This document shows, one piece after another, positions 31,515 through 39,058 of a DNA stretch of 39,058 bases (the stretch's first letter is position 1; each line of letters opens with the position of its first letter). The notes under the pieces were generated by a model. That model had not been told where the DNA came from and did not search any database. It saw only the letters and a list, made by a program, of their open reading frames with translations. The stretch is from Actinomycetes bacterium (GTDB taxonomy: Bacteria; Actinomycetota; Acidimicrobiia; Acidimicrobiales; RAAP-2), in contig JAJYVS010000025.1 of assembly GCA_021791895.1 (NCBI GenBank), positions 1 to 39,058 on the forward strand, in the 5' to 3' direction. The position numbers and the translations under genes were made by a program.

Positions 31515-32324
31515 CCACGAGGCGCTGAGCAGGACCTACGGGCCGCGATCGGCGCCCGGCTGGCCGCCGCCGGCTGCGTCGCCCCGCTGGAGGAGGCCGA
31601 CGAACTGCTGGCCGCGGCCGCCGACCGGGTTGACCTCGAGGAGCTGGTGGCCCGGCGGGAGCGGGGCGATCCCCTCGCCTGGGTCACCGGATCCACCCGG
31701 TTCCTCGGTGCCACCGTCCGCGTCCGGCCGGGCGTCTACGTCCCGCGACCCCAGACCGAGCTGCTCGCCCGCCGGGCCGTCGACCGCCTCCCGCCACAGG
31801 GCAGCGCGGCCGACCTGTGCACCGGCTCGGGGGCCATCGCACTGGCCCTCCGGCGCCGCCGACCCCGGGCCAGGGTCGTGGCCAGCGACCTCGACCCGGT
31901 GGCCTGTCGCTGTGCCGCCGACAACGGGGTCGAGGTCTACCAAGGCGACCTGGCCGAGCCGCTGCCCCCCGAGCTGCGCGGCCGGCTCGACGTGGTGGTC
32001 GCCGTCGCCCCCTACGTCCCCACCGGCGCCATCGGGTTCCTGCCGACCGACGCCCGCGACCACGAGCCGCTCGGGGCGCTCGACGGTGGACCCACGGGGA
32101 CCGACGTCCTCGAACGGGTGGTCGTGGCGGCGGCCGAGTGGCTCCGCCCGGGCGGCTCGCTCCTGCTCGAGCTGGGTGGGGACCAGGACACCGCCCTGGC
32201 CCGGGTCCTGGCCGACACCGGGTTTGACCGCCCCGAGCGCTTGGAGGACGAGGAGGGCGATCTCCGGGGCATCTTTCTGCGGGGCGGCCCCCGGTCTCGG
32301 ACCGGCGGGGGTGGGGCTACTTGA
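31512..32324 (+). CDS. PrmC-related N5-glutamine methyltransferase homologue
   Basis: A 270-residue relative of the release-factor methyltransferase PrmC/HemK, of the actinobacterial side family described as putative protein-(glutamine-N5) methyltransferase. The N-terminal helical domain ends RGDPLAWVTGSTRFLGATVRVRPGVYVPRPQTELL; the SAM-binding motif is DLCTGSGAIAL (101-111). The family's NPPY, usually NAPYVP in this subgroup, reads V165-A-P-Y-V-P, so the asparagine that contacts the substrate glutamine is replaced by valine. Either the substrate differs or the activity is lost. The stop overlaps the convergent cyclase gene by eight bases. Confidence 0.83.
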   Translation: MPRGAEQDLRAAIGARLAAAGCVAPLEEADELLAAAADRVDLEELVARRERGDPLAWVTGSTRFLGATVRVRPGVYVPRPQTELLARRAVDRLPPQGSAADLCTGSGAIALALRRRRPRARVVASDLDPVACRCAADNGVEVYQGDLAEPLPPELRGRLDVVVAVAPYVPTGAIGFLPTDARDHEPLGALDGGPTGTDVLERVVVAAAEWLRPGGSLLLELGGDQDTALARVLADTGFDRPERLEDEEGDLRGIFLRGGPRSRTGGGGAT

Positions 32325-33264
32325 TCGCCGTCGCGTTGGGCGGCGACCCGATCCCCCCGGGGGCATGCAGCGGCGCGCTGACCAAGAAAAACTCGTAGAC
32401 GCCGTCTTGGGCGCAGTCGTCCGCGAGGTCCTGGGTCCACCACAGCTCGCCGAGGGCCATCCCGAACTGGCCGATCAGGATGCGGTGGATGAAGCCGGTC
32501 GGCTCGCGGAAGGTGGGCGGAAACGCCTCGACGGCGAAGGTGTCCGACGCCACCGCCGCGACGTGCGCGTCCCACAGGTACCGGCACATCTCCTCCCCCG
32601 AGGCGATCCCCGGCGTCGAAGCGGCCCGGGCCACGGCCGCCCGGGCCCCGATCTCCTGGTCCGCCCACCAGGCGGCGAAGCCGGTGTGGACGATGAGGAT
32701 GTCGCCCTCGGCGAACTCGACCCCCGAACGCTCCCGGGCCATCTCCAGCTCTTCCACGCTGAACGCCCGGCTCGACCCGAACTCGTAGGGACGACCGACG
32801 TCGGCGAGCGTGCGGGGCAGGTCCAAGAGGACGCCCCGGCCGGCGATCCCGTGACGGGCCCAGTGGTCGATGGTGTTCCGCTTCCCGCTTGCCACCTGGT
32901 CCTCGGTGGCCCCGTTGTAGAAGGCGTTCGGTCCGTAGCCCACGTGGCCCAACGAGTCCCACTGGCTCGAGGCCTGCGGGAAGAAGTTGTCGTAGACGTC
33001 GTCGAAACCGATCGTCCCCGCGGTGTGCAGCACCTTGTGGCGGGGGATCCCCCGCCCCGAGGCGATCGGCGGCGAGAAGGCGTCGAGTGGCGCGTCGAGG
33101 GGGAAGAGCGCCCCCCGGCGCACCAGCCGGGCCGCCGCCGCGACCCGCTCGGGGGTCATGAGGTTGACGAGCCCGAGGTTGTCGTCTGCGCCGAACAGAC
33201 CCCAGGCGCTCCTCCCGCCCTGCGGGGCGGCCGGCAGGTCGTCGTAACGCGGCAGGTCGGTCAT
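32317..33264 (-). CDS. Cyclase family protein (kynurenine-formamidase-like fold)
   Basis: A 315-residue member of the metal-dependent cyclase family (PF04199-type). Diagnostic segments are GADDNLGLVNLMTPERVAAAARLVRRG near the N-terminus, SSQWDSLGHVGYG as the variant of the HxGTHxD metal-binding motif, GRGVLLDLPR, EFAEGDILIVHTGFAAWW, and the C-terminal FLVSAPLHAPGGIGSPPNATAI. Such enzymes hydrolyse or close amide or ester bonds; the substrate is unknown. ATG 33264 follows AAGGGGGAACG. A perfect 18-nt palindrome lies 19-36 bases upstream. Confidence 0.88.
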   Translation of the reverse strand: MTDLPRYDDLPAAPQGGRSAWGLFGADDNLGLVNLMTPERVAAAARLVRRGALFPLDAPLDAFSPPIASGRGIPRHKVLHTAGTIGFDDVYDNFFPQASSQWDSLGHVGYGPNAFYNGATEDQVASGKRNTIDHWARHGIAGRGVLLDLPRTLADVGRPYEFGSSRAFSVEELEMARERSGVEFAEGDILIVHTGFAAWWADQEIGARAAVARAASTPGIASGEEMCRYLWDAHVAAVASDTFAVEAFPPTFREPTGFIHRILIGQFGMALGELWWTQDLADDCAQDGVYEFFLVSAPLHAPGGIGSPPNATAIK

Positions 33265-33600
33265 CGTTCCCCCTTGGCTCGACCGGACCGGTCGGTCCGG
33301 CACCACTTCACCATGAGATCGAGCCGGCGGCCAGAGGACGCCCCGGCAGGACGGCCGAGGGGTGATGGACCTTCGCCTCTTCATGCCCACCGGCCCCTGG
33401 TGCAGGATGGGGACGCGAGCGGGGCGCCGAGGCGTCCCGGGCCGCGTCAGGTCGGCGCGGTGACGCGTGCGGAGTGGGACGTGGGGCGCACCAAGCCATC
33501 GGCCATCGCCTCGGGCATCTCGGGCTCCGAGGGGCACACCTCGGGCAGGTTGGCGGGCGGTCCGAAGGCGGGGTCCGAGGACCGGCCGGCCGACCGGGGG
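33265..33600. other. Intergenic region between the cyclase and WS/DGAT genes
   Basis: Apart from the palindrome at 33283-33300 this 336-base region shows no gene that I can support. The frame of the downstream acyltransferase is open back to a GTG at 33460, which would add 47 low-complexity residues unlike the family's N-terminus. Confidence 0.4.
33283..33300. promoter_or_regulatory. Perfect palindrome CCGGACCG-GT-CGGTCCGG, likely TetR-type operator
   Basis: Eight-base perfect arms with a two-base centre, placed just upstream of the cyclase-family start. Size and symmetry fit TetR/AcrR-family operators. The same ACCGGT core occurs within CCAACCGGTCCGG upstream of the acyl-CoA synthetase at 29833. 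No regulator gene is adjacent. Confidence 0.5.
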
Positions 33601-34950
33601 ATGAGCGCCTCGGACTCGATCCTGTGGCGGATGGAGCGGGACCCGGTGCTGCGGTCGACGGTGAGCGCGCTCAGCGTGCTCGACCGCCCACCGGATTGGA
33701 ACCGGCTCCGGGACAAGCTGGCGCTGGCGTCCCGGCGCTTCCCCTGGCTCCGGCAGGTCGTGGTCGGGCCGCCCCTCGGCATCGGATCGCCCCGGTGGCG
33801 GGCGACCCCGGACTTCGACCTCGACTACCACCTGCGCCGGGTGCGGTTGGCCGGAACCGGGACCCTCGCCGAGGTCCTCGAGCTGGCGGCGCGCGAAGCC
33901 ATGGCCGCCATCGACCCGACCCGACCGCCGTGGGAGCTCACGGTGGTCGAAGGGCTCGGCCACGGCGCCGCGGTGATCGAGAAGTTCCACCACGCGGCGA
34001 TCGACGGGATCGGTGCGATGCGCCTGGTGGCCGAGCTGCTCGATCCCGAGCGTGACGTCGACCGCGCCCTCGAGACGTTGGCCGGGCCGGGTGCCGGCCC
34101 GGCCCCCCGGACCGGCCAACTGGTCCGTCTGCCGCTCGGGGCGCTCGACGCCGCGCTGCGGGCCGCCCGGTCCCCGGCCCGCTCCCTCCACGATGCGCTC
34201 GAGGCCCTCCGCTGGGTCGGCCGCCTGATGGCGCCGGTGGCCGAACCCCTGTCCCCGGTGCTGCGCGCCCGCTCCACCCGCCTTCGGTTCGCTGCCTTCG
34301 ACATCGACCTCGACCGGCTGCGGGCCGCCGGCCGGAACTCGGGGGGGACGCTCAACGACGCGTTCGTCGCCGCCGTGGTCATCGGCCTGCGTCGGTACCA
34401 CGAGGAGCACGGCCAGCCGGTCGACCGGCTCCGGATGACCCTGCCGGTCAGCGTCCGCCGTCCCGACGACCCCCCCGCCGGCAACCGCTTCGTCCCGGTC
34501 CGCCTCGCGGTCCCGACCGACCCGCGGCCGACCCGGGCGGTGATCGAGGCCGTCTCGACGACGGTGCGCGACTGGCGGGAGGGACCGGCCCTCGGCCTGA
34601 CCGACGCGATGGCCGACGCCCTCAACCTCCTCCCCACCCCGGTCCTCGCCCGGGTCTTCGGCGCGATCCTCCGCAATGTCGACTTCGTGGCCACCAACGT
34701 CCCCGGGCCGACCACCCCGGTGTACCTGGCCGGCGCCGAGATCCTCGGCCAGTACGCGTTCGCCCCGCCGAGCGGCGCGGCGGTCAACGTGGCCCTTGTC
34801 AGCTACCGGACGTCGGGCTGCATCGGGGTCAACATGGACCCGGCCGCGGTCGACGACTCGGCCGCCATGACCGCCGCGCTGCGCGAGGGCTTCGACGCCG
34901 TCGTCGACCTCGACGCTCCGGGCACGCCCGACGACCCCGAGAGAGCCTGA
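33601..34950 (+). CDS. WS/DGAT acyltransferase, copy 1
   Basis: A 449-residue wax ester synthase/diacylglycerol acyltransferase, which moves an acyl group from acyl-CoA to an alcohol or diacylglycerol. The catalytic motif HHAAIDG is at residues 130-136. Other family landmarks are DPTRPPWELTVVEGL, NDAFVAAVVIGLRRY, LPVSVRRPDDPPAGNRFVPVRL and NVPGPTTPVYLAGAEIL. The N-terminus is atypical: MSASDSILWRMERDP replaces the usual LSxxDxxFL...H opening. Only two bases separate it from the second WS/DGAT gene, which is clearly different in sequence, so the pair is an old duplication and not a recent repeat. Confidence 0.9.
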   Translation: MSASDSILWRMERDPVLRSTVSALSVLDRPPDWNRLRDKLALASRRFPWLRQVVVGPPLGIGSPRWRATPDFDLDYHLRRVRLAGTGTLAEVLELAAREAMAAIDPTRPPWELTVVEGLGHGAAVIEKFHHAAIDGIGAMRLVAELLDPERDVDRALETLAGPGAGPAPRTGQLVRLPLGALDAALRAARSPARSLHDALEALRWVGRLMAPVAEPLSPVLRARSTRLRFAAFDIDLDRLRAAGRNSGGTLNDAFVAAVVIGLRRYHEEHGQPVDRLRMTLPVSVRRPDDPPAGNRFVPVRLAVPTDPRPTRAVIEAVSTTVRDWREGPALGLTDAMADALNLLPTPVLARVFGAILRNVDFVATNVPGPTTPVYLAGAEILGQYAFAPPSGAAVNVALVSYRTSGCIGVNMDPAAVDDSAAMTAALREGFDAVVDLDAPGTPDDPERA

Positions 34951-34952
34951 GC

Positions 34953-36416
34953 GTGGGGCCGGTCGACACCCTGCGGAGGCTCGACCGGATCAGCGCGCTC
35001 GACGCCGCCTTCCTGGCCTTGGAGCGCGACGCGACCCCGATGCACATCGGGTCGATCGCCTACCTTGAACCCGGCGCCTTGCGCGACAAGAAGGGACGGA
35101 TCCGCCTCGACGAGCTGCGCGCCCTCGTCGGCGAGCGGCTCACCCTCGCCCCCCGGTTCCGCCAGCTCCCCCGCTCAGCCCCCTTCGGCCTCGGCCGACC
35201 CGTCTGGGTCGACGATCCGGACTTCGACGTTGCCGACCACGTCAACGAGATCGTGGTCCCCGCCCCCGGGACCGACGACCAGATCGCCGAGCTTTGCTCG
35301 CACCTCATGATGAAGGTCCTCGAACGCTCCCGCCCGATGTGGGAGCTGTGGGTCGTCGACGGCGCAGCCGATGGCTCGGTGGTGCTCATCGAGAAGGTGC
35401 ACCACGTGATGATGGACGGGGTCTCGGGCATCGACATCGCCCTGTTGCTCACCGACCCCACGCCGCAGGTCGACCGGACCGAGCGAGCCCCGCAGCCGGC
35501 GTCGGCACCCCCCTCCGCCGGCACACTCCTCGCCGCCGGGCTCCTCGACGCGGTCACCGTGCCGCTGTCGCTGGGCCGGCTGGGGGCCGACGTGGGCCTC
35601 GATCTGCTCCGGTCGGCCTGGGACCGCTCCGAGCGGGTCCACCTCCGCTCCCAGGCCCTGGCGCTCGGCCGGGGCATCGGCTCGCTCCTGCGCCCCTCGA
35701 CGGTGGCCCCCCGCTCGCCCCTCAACCGGCCGGTGGGCCAGCACCGCCGCTACGCCCACGTCGAGGTCCCCTTGGAGGCGGTGCGGCGGGTAGCCCGGGC
35801 CGCGGGGGCGACGCTGAACGACGTCGCGCTCGGGGCGGTGGCCGGCGGGGTGCGCCGGCTCTTCTTGGCCCGCGACGAGGGGCTCGGCCGCCGCTTCCAG
35901 ATCGCGGTCCCGGTCTCCACCCGCGCGGCAGCCGAGCACGCCTCGCTCGGCAACCGCCTGTCGGTGTTCCTGGTGCCGCTCCCGGTCGGCATCGCCGACC
36001 CGGTGGCCCAGCTCGCCGAGGTGAAGCGGGTGACCGGACGGCGCAAGGCGGTCGGCCAGGCGACGACGGTGGCCGGCCTGGTCGACGCCGCCGACCGCCT
36101 CCCCCTGCCGATCGTCGAGGCGGTCGCCCGCCTGGGCCACCGACAGCCCTTCGCCAACGCGGTGGTAACCAACGTGCCCGGCCCGCCCGAGGAACGGTTC
36201 ATGCTCGGCGCGAGGATCCGCCGGATCGCCCCGGTGGTGCCGCTCGCGGCCAACCTCGATCTGAGCGTCGGGATCGTCTCCTACGACCAGGAGCTCTCCT
36301 TCGGCTGCTTCGCCGACGCCGAGCGCTGCCCGGATCTCCGCCTCTTGACCGAGGGCATCCGCACCACCGTCGAGGCCCTCGGCCGGGCCTTTGGCATCGA
36401 AGGAGGGGCACCATGA
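34953..36416 (+). CDS. WS/DGAT acyltransferase, copy 2
   Basis: A 487-residue wax ester synthase/diacylglycerol acyltransferase with a canonical N-terminus (ISALDAAFLALERDATPMHIGSIAYLEP). The catalytic HHVMMDG is at residues 150-156. Further landmarks are ERSRPMWELWVVDG, TLNDVALGAVAGGVRRLF, VPVSTRAAAEHASLGNRLSVFLVPLPV and VVTNVPGPPEERFMLGARI. It should take part in triacylglycerol or wax ester storage. The GTG start lies two bases after the first copy's stop, and its own stop overlaps the following acyl-CoA synthetase start by four bases, giving a three-gene storage-lipid operon. Confidence 0.92.
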   Translation: MGPVDTLRRLDRISALDAAFLALERDATPMHIGSIAYLEPGALRDKKGRIRLDELRALVGERLTLAPRFRQLPRSAPFGLGRPVWVDDPDFDVADHVNEIVVPAPGTDDQIAELCSHLMMKVLERSRPMWELWVVDGAADGSVVLIEKVHHVMMDGVSGIDIALLLTDPTPQVDRTERAPQPASAPPSAGTLLAAGLLDAVTVPLSLGRLGADVGLDLLRSAWDRSERVHLRSQALALGRGIGSLLRPSTVAPRSPLNRPVGQHRRYAHVEVPLEAVRRVARAAGATLNDVALGAVAGGVRRLFLARDEGLGRRFQIAVPVSTRAAAEHASLGNRLSVFLVPLPVGIADPVAQLAEVKRVTGRRKAVGQATTVAGLVDAADRLPLPIVEAVARLGHRQPFANAVVTNVPGPPEERFMLGARIRRIAPVVPLAANLDLSVGIVSYDQELSFGCFADAERCPDLRLLTEGIRTTVEALGRAFGIEGGAP

Positions 36417-37972
36417 AGGAGCTCGTCGCCGGGCGGCTGCTGCTCCCGGCCTGGGAGCGGTGGGCGTCGAAGACCGGGATCCACGACGGGGACTACCACT
36501 CGGACTACGCCCGGCACGCCGACCGGGTCTTCCGGCTGAGCGACGCCCTGCACCGGGAGCTCGGCATCGGCCGGGGCGACACCTTCGCCGTCCTGTCGGC
36601 CAACTCCCACCAGTATCTGGAGCTGTACCACGCGGCGTTCCTGGGCGGCGGGGTCATCAACCCGCTCAACCTCCGCCTGGCGCCGCGCGAACTCCAGCTG
36701 ATCCTGGCCGACTCGGAGGCGACGGTCATCTTCGTCGACGACCTGTTCGCCGACCACCTGCTCCGGGCCATCGCCCCGGTCCGCGACGAGCTGGTCCTGA
36801 ACAAGGTGGTCCTGATCGGCGACGGCGACCACCGGGTCGACTTCCGCTACGAGGACCTCGTCGAGACCGGGCACCCGACGCCCCCCGACGAGCCGGGGGA
36901 GGACGACCCGGTCGTCCTCATGTACACCGGCGGGACCACCGGCCTGCCCAAGGGGGCGCTGCTCAGCCAGCGGGCCGAGGTGCTGAACCTCTACCACATC
37001 GCCATGACCGTCCTCTTGGAGCCGGACCGGGTGTTCCTGCACCAGACGCCGATGTTCCACGCCGCGGCCATGGCCGGGGTGCTCGGGATCCCCGCCATCG
37101 GCGGGGTGTCGGTCTTCCAGCCCCTGTTCGAGCCGGGCCAGGTCATGGACCTAGTCGAAGAGCACCGGGTCGACTGGACGGTGGTGGTGCCGACCATGCT
37201 GGCGATGATCCTGGAGCACCCGGACTTCTCGCCGGAGCGCTTCGCCTCCATGCGCGACATCGTCTACGGCGCCTCGCCCATGCCCACCGGGCTGCTCGCG
37301 AGGGTGCAGGAGGCCCTGCCCCAGGTCGGCCTGTGGCAGGGCTACGGGATGACCGAGTGCTCCTCGGTCCTCACCATGCTGACCGACAAGGACCACCGCT
37401 CGGGCGGCGCCCGCCTGGCCTCGGCCGGCCGGCCGGTGCTCGGGGTCGAGGTCAGCATTCAGGACCGGGGCGGCAACATCTGCGCGACCGGCGAGCCCGG
37501 CGAGGTCTGCGCCCGGTCGGCGAACTTCATGACCGGGTACTGGAACCGGCCCAAGGAGACCGAGGCCGCCTTCCGGGGCGGCTGGTACCACACCGGGGAC
37601 GTCGGCCGGTTCGACGGCGACGGCTTCCTCTACCTCGTCGACCGGGCCAACGACATGATCATCACCGGCGGCGAGAACGTCTACAGCATCGAGGTGGAGA
37701 ACGCCCTCAGCACCCATCCGGCGGTGGCCGAGGTCGCGGTGATCGGCGTCCCCCACCCGAGGTGGGGCGAGCAGGTGCACGCCGTCGTCGTGCCCCTCCC
37801 CGGCGCGGTGGTCACCGCCGAGGAGCTCATCGAGCACGCCCGCAAGTCCATCGCCGGCTACAAGGTCCCCAAGTCGATCGAGTTCCGCTCCGAGCCTCTG
37901 CCCCTCTCGGGGGCGCTGAAGCCGCTCAAGCAGGAGCTCCGCCGCCAGTACGAGGAGCGGTCGGGGTCCTAG
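36413..37972 (+). CDS. Acyl-CoA synthetase (AMP-binding) of the WS/DGAT operon
   Basis: A 519-residue ANL-family acyl-CoA ligase. The phosphate loop is YTGGTTGLPKG (171-181). It continues with YGMTECSSVLTML, GWYHTGDVGRFDGDGFLYLVDRANDMIITGGENVYSIEVENAL and a C-terminal LPLSGALKPLKQELRRQY that keeps the catalytic lysine. ATG 36413 has AGGAGGGG five bases upstream and overlaps the preceding stop, so it is translated with the two acyltransferases and probably supplies their acyl-CoA. Specificity is unknown. Confidence 0.92.
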   Translation: MKELVAGRLLLPAWERWASKTGIHDGDYHSDYARHADRVFRLSDALHRELGIGRGDTFAVLSANSHQYLELYHAAFLGGGVINPLNLRLAPRELQLILADSEATVIFVDDLFADHLLRAIAPVRDELVLNKVVLIGDGDHRVDFRYEDLVETGHPTPPDEPGEDDPVVLMYTGGTTGLPKGALLSQRAEVLNLYHIAMTVLLEPDRVFLHQTPMFHAAAMAGVLGIPAIGGVSVFQPLFEPGQVMDLVEEHRVDWTVVVPTMLAMILEHPDFSPERFASMRDIVYGASPMPTGLLARVQEALPQVGLWQGYGMTECSSVLTMLTDKDHRSGGARLASAGRPVLGVEVSIQDRGGNICATGEPGEVCARSANFMTGYWNRPKETEAAFRGGWYHTGDVGRFDGDGFLYLVDRANDMIITGGENVYSIEVENALSTHPAVAEVAVIGVPHPRWGEQVHAVVVPLPGAVVTAEELIEHARKSIAGYKVPKSIEFRSEPLPLSGALKPLKQELRRQYEERSGS

Positions 37973-38004
37973 CGGGGGTCGGACCGGGGCCGTCGCCGCC
38001 AAAC

Positions 38005-38033
38005 TTGCGCAATACTCCGCATGTCCGTACTAT
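38005..38033 (+). promoter_or_regulatory. Promoter of the TauE/SafE-like gene
   Basis: TTGCGC (38005-38010), a 17-base spacer and TACTAT (38028-38033) make the clearest two-element promoter in the window. The predicted start near 38040 is about 24 bases before the TTG start codon. Confidence 0.5.
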
Positions 38034-38063
38034 TAGCCCCATCGACCTCCACCTGCACATGGC

Positions 38064-39020
38064 TTGACCGCCCTCGAGCTCGCCGGGCTCGGCGTCTTCG
38101 CCGGGCGGTGGTCGGGATCGGCGGCGGGGTGGTGGTCGTGCCGACCCAGGTGCTCGCCTTCGGCTTCGACCTCCGGGTGGCCGTCGCCTTTTCCCTCGTC
38201 GCCGTGGTCGCCACCTCGGCCGCCGCCGGCAGCGCCTATGCCGGTTCGGGTCAGACCAGCATGCGGCTCGCCCTGGTGCTCGAGATCGCCACGACCGTCG
38301 GCGGGCTGGTCGCGGTCCTGGTGGCGCCGACGGTCATCGACGGATTGTTCGCGTTCGTCATGCTCATCACCGCCGCCCTAGTCCTGCGGGGACGCGGCGA
38401 GCACGGTGACCCGGTGGAGGAGGCCGACTCGGAGCCCGACCCCCCTTGGCCGCCGTCGAGGCCGGCCCGGCACCAGCGGGGGTCGCGGAGGCCGGACCGG
38501 GCCCTGCCGCCGCCGGCACCGTCGCCGCCGGCAGCGTCGCGGCCACGATCACCGCCCTGGCCGATCGGGCCGGGTGGGAGGAGCGTGGCCAGCTCAGCGG
38601 CGCGTACCACGACTTGGCCCGCGGCACCCTCGTCACCTACCGGGCCGTCCGGCTGTGGCTCGGGTGGTCGGTGTCGTTCGTGGCCGGCCTGCTCTCGGGC
38701 CTCCTCGGCGTGGGGGGCGGCTTCCTCAAGGTCCCGGCCATGAACCTCGGCATGAGAGTGCCGATCAAGGTGGCCGCGGGGACCTCCAACTTCATGGTCG
38801 GCGTCACCGCGGTGGCCAGCCTGTTCGTCTACTTCACCCGGGGCTACGTCCTCCCTTCGCCGCCGCCCCGATCGCGCTCGGGATCGCGCTCGGGGCCCAC
38901 CTGGGCGCCAAGAGCTCCCAGCGGGTCTCGGGGCTGACCCTCGGTCGGATCCTCGCCCTGGTACTGGTCTTCGTCGCCGTCCAGATGGGCTTGAAGGCGT
39001 TCGGGGTGGCCAATGTATGA
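38064..39020 (+). pseudogene. TauE/SafE sulfite exporter family permease (three frameshifts)
   Basis: Pieces of one membrane transporter lie in successive frames: MTALELAGLGVFAG, then GIGGGVVVVPTQVLAFGFDLRVAVAFSLVAVVATSAAAGSAYAG, then a Pro/Ala linker and LGWSVSFVAGLLSGLLGVGGGFLKVPAMNLGMRVPIKVAAGTSNFMVGVTA, then IALGIALGAHLGAKSSQRVSGLTLGRILALVLVFVAVQMGLKAFG. The duplicated G-[IV]-G-G-G-x4-P and GTSNFMVGVTA motifs identify the TauE/SafE (DUF81) family, which exports small anions such as sulfite. Each join is repaired by one base in a G or C run: 38103-38105, 38440-38445 and 38853-38855. A sequencing or assembly fault is likelier than a real pseudogene. The start (TTG 38064) is uncertain. Confidence 0.82.
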
Positions 39021-39058
39021 GCGCGCCCGTCCCGGGCCGAGCACCCCGGCCGACCCCC

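Overview
The window is very GC-rich, densely packed bacterial DNA with about 35 protein genes, no tRNA or rRNA that I can see, and no CRISPR array or insertion sequence. A mycothiol-dependent formaldehyde dehydrogenase, an Rpf-like cell-wall lytic protein, two WS/DGAT wax-ester/triacylglycerol synthases, many acyl-CoA enzymes, frequent GTG starts and several apparently leaderless promoters all point to an actinobacterium (Actinomycetota). An Acidimicrobiia-type lineage is plausible, but that placement is inference.

Layout. 0-3.8 kb: an SDR oxidoreductase divergent from a PhzF-like enzyme that has a leaderless upstream mini-ORF, then an acyl-CoA dehydrogenase and an ABM-fold protein. 3.8-7.5 kb: a Fur-family regulator (probably Zur) divergent from a translationally coupled znuA-znuC-znuB metal importer, with a Fur-type box on the importer's -10, then a DUF4395 membrane protein. 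7.5-12.4 kb: a secreted beta-helix protein and a methyltransferase on the minus strand, divergent from an unusual FtsH-like AAA protease whose leader folds like a riboswitch and ends in a hairpin masking its ribosome-binding site. 12.3-18.3 kb: a minus-strand operon of three very large minor pilins in PilV-PilW-PilX order, preceded by a recognisable cyclic-di-GMP-I (GEMM-I) riboswitch. 18.4-21.9 kb: a UbiE-like methyltransferase, a polytopic membrane protein, a DUF1932-type dehydrogenase and an Rpf-like protein behind a leader of about 440 nt with its own anti-SD pairing.

22-29.8 kb: S-(hydroxymethyl)mycothiol dehydrogenase (frameshifted), a GNAT acetyltransferase, a four-gene coupled operon with six diverged YbjQ-like repeats, then SRPBCC, HiPIP-like, serine-hydrolase and PPOX-domain proteins. 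29.8-38 kb: lipid metabolism, with an acyl-CoA synthetase, a PrmC-like methyltransferase, a cyclase-family hydrolase behind an 18-nt palindrome, and a WS/DGAT - WS/DGAT - acyl-CoA synthetase operon for storage lipid. 38-39 kb: a TauE/SafE permease broken by three 1-nt shifts.

The strongest leads are the c-di-GMP riboswitch on a giant pilus-tip operon containing a beta-propeller-like pilin, the unassigned RNA leaders of the FtsH-like and Rpf-like genes, and the six-repeat YbjQ-like operon. All four frameshifts are single-base losses in G/C runs, so they look more like assembly errors than gene decay.
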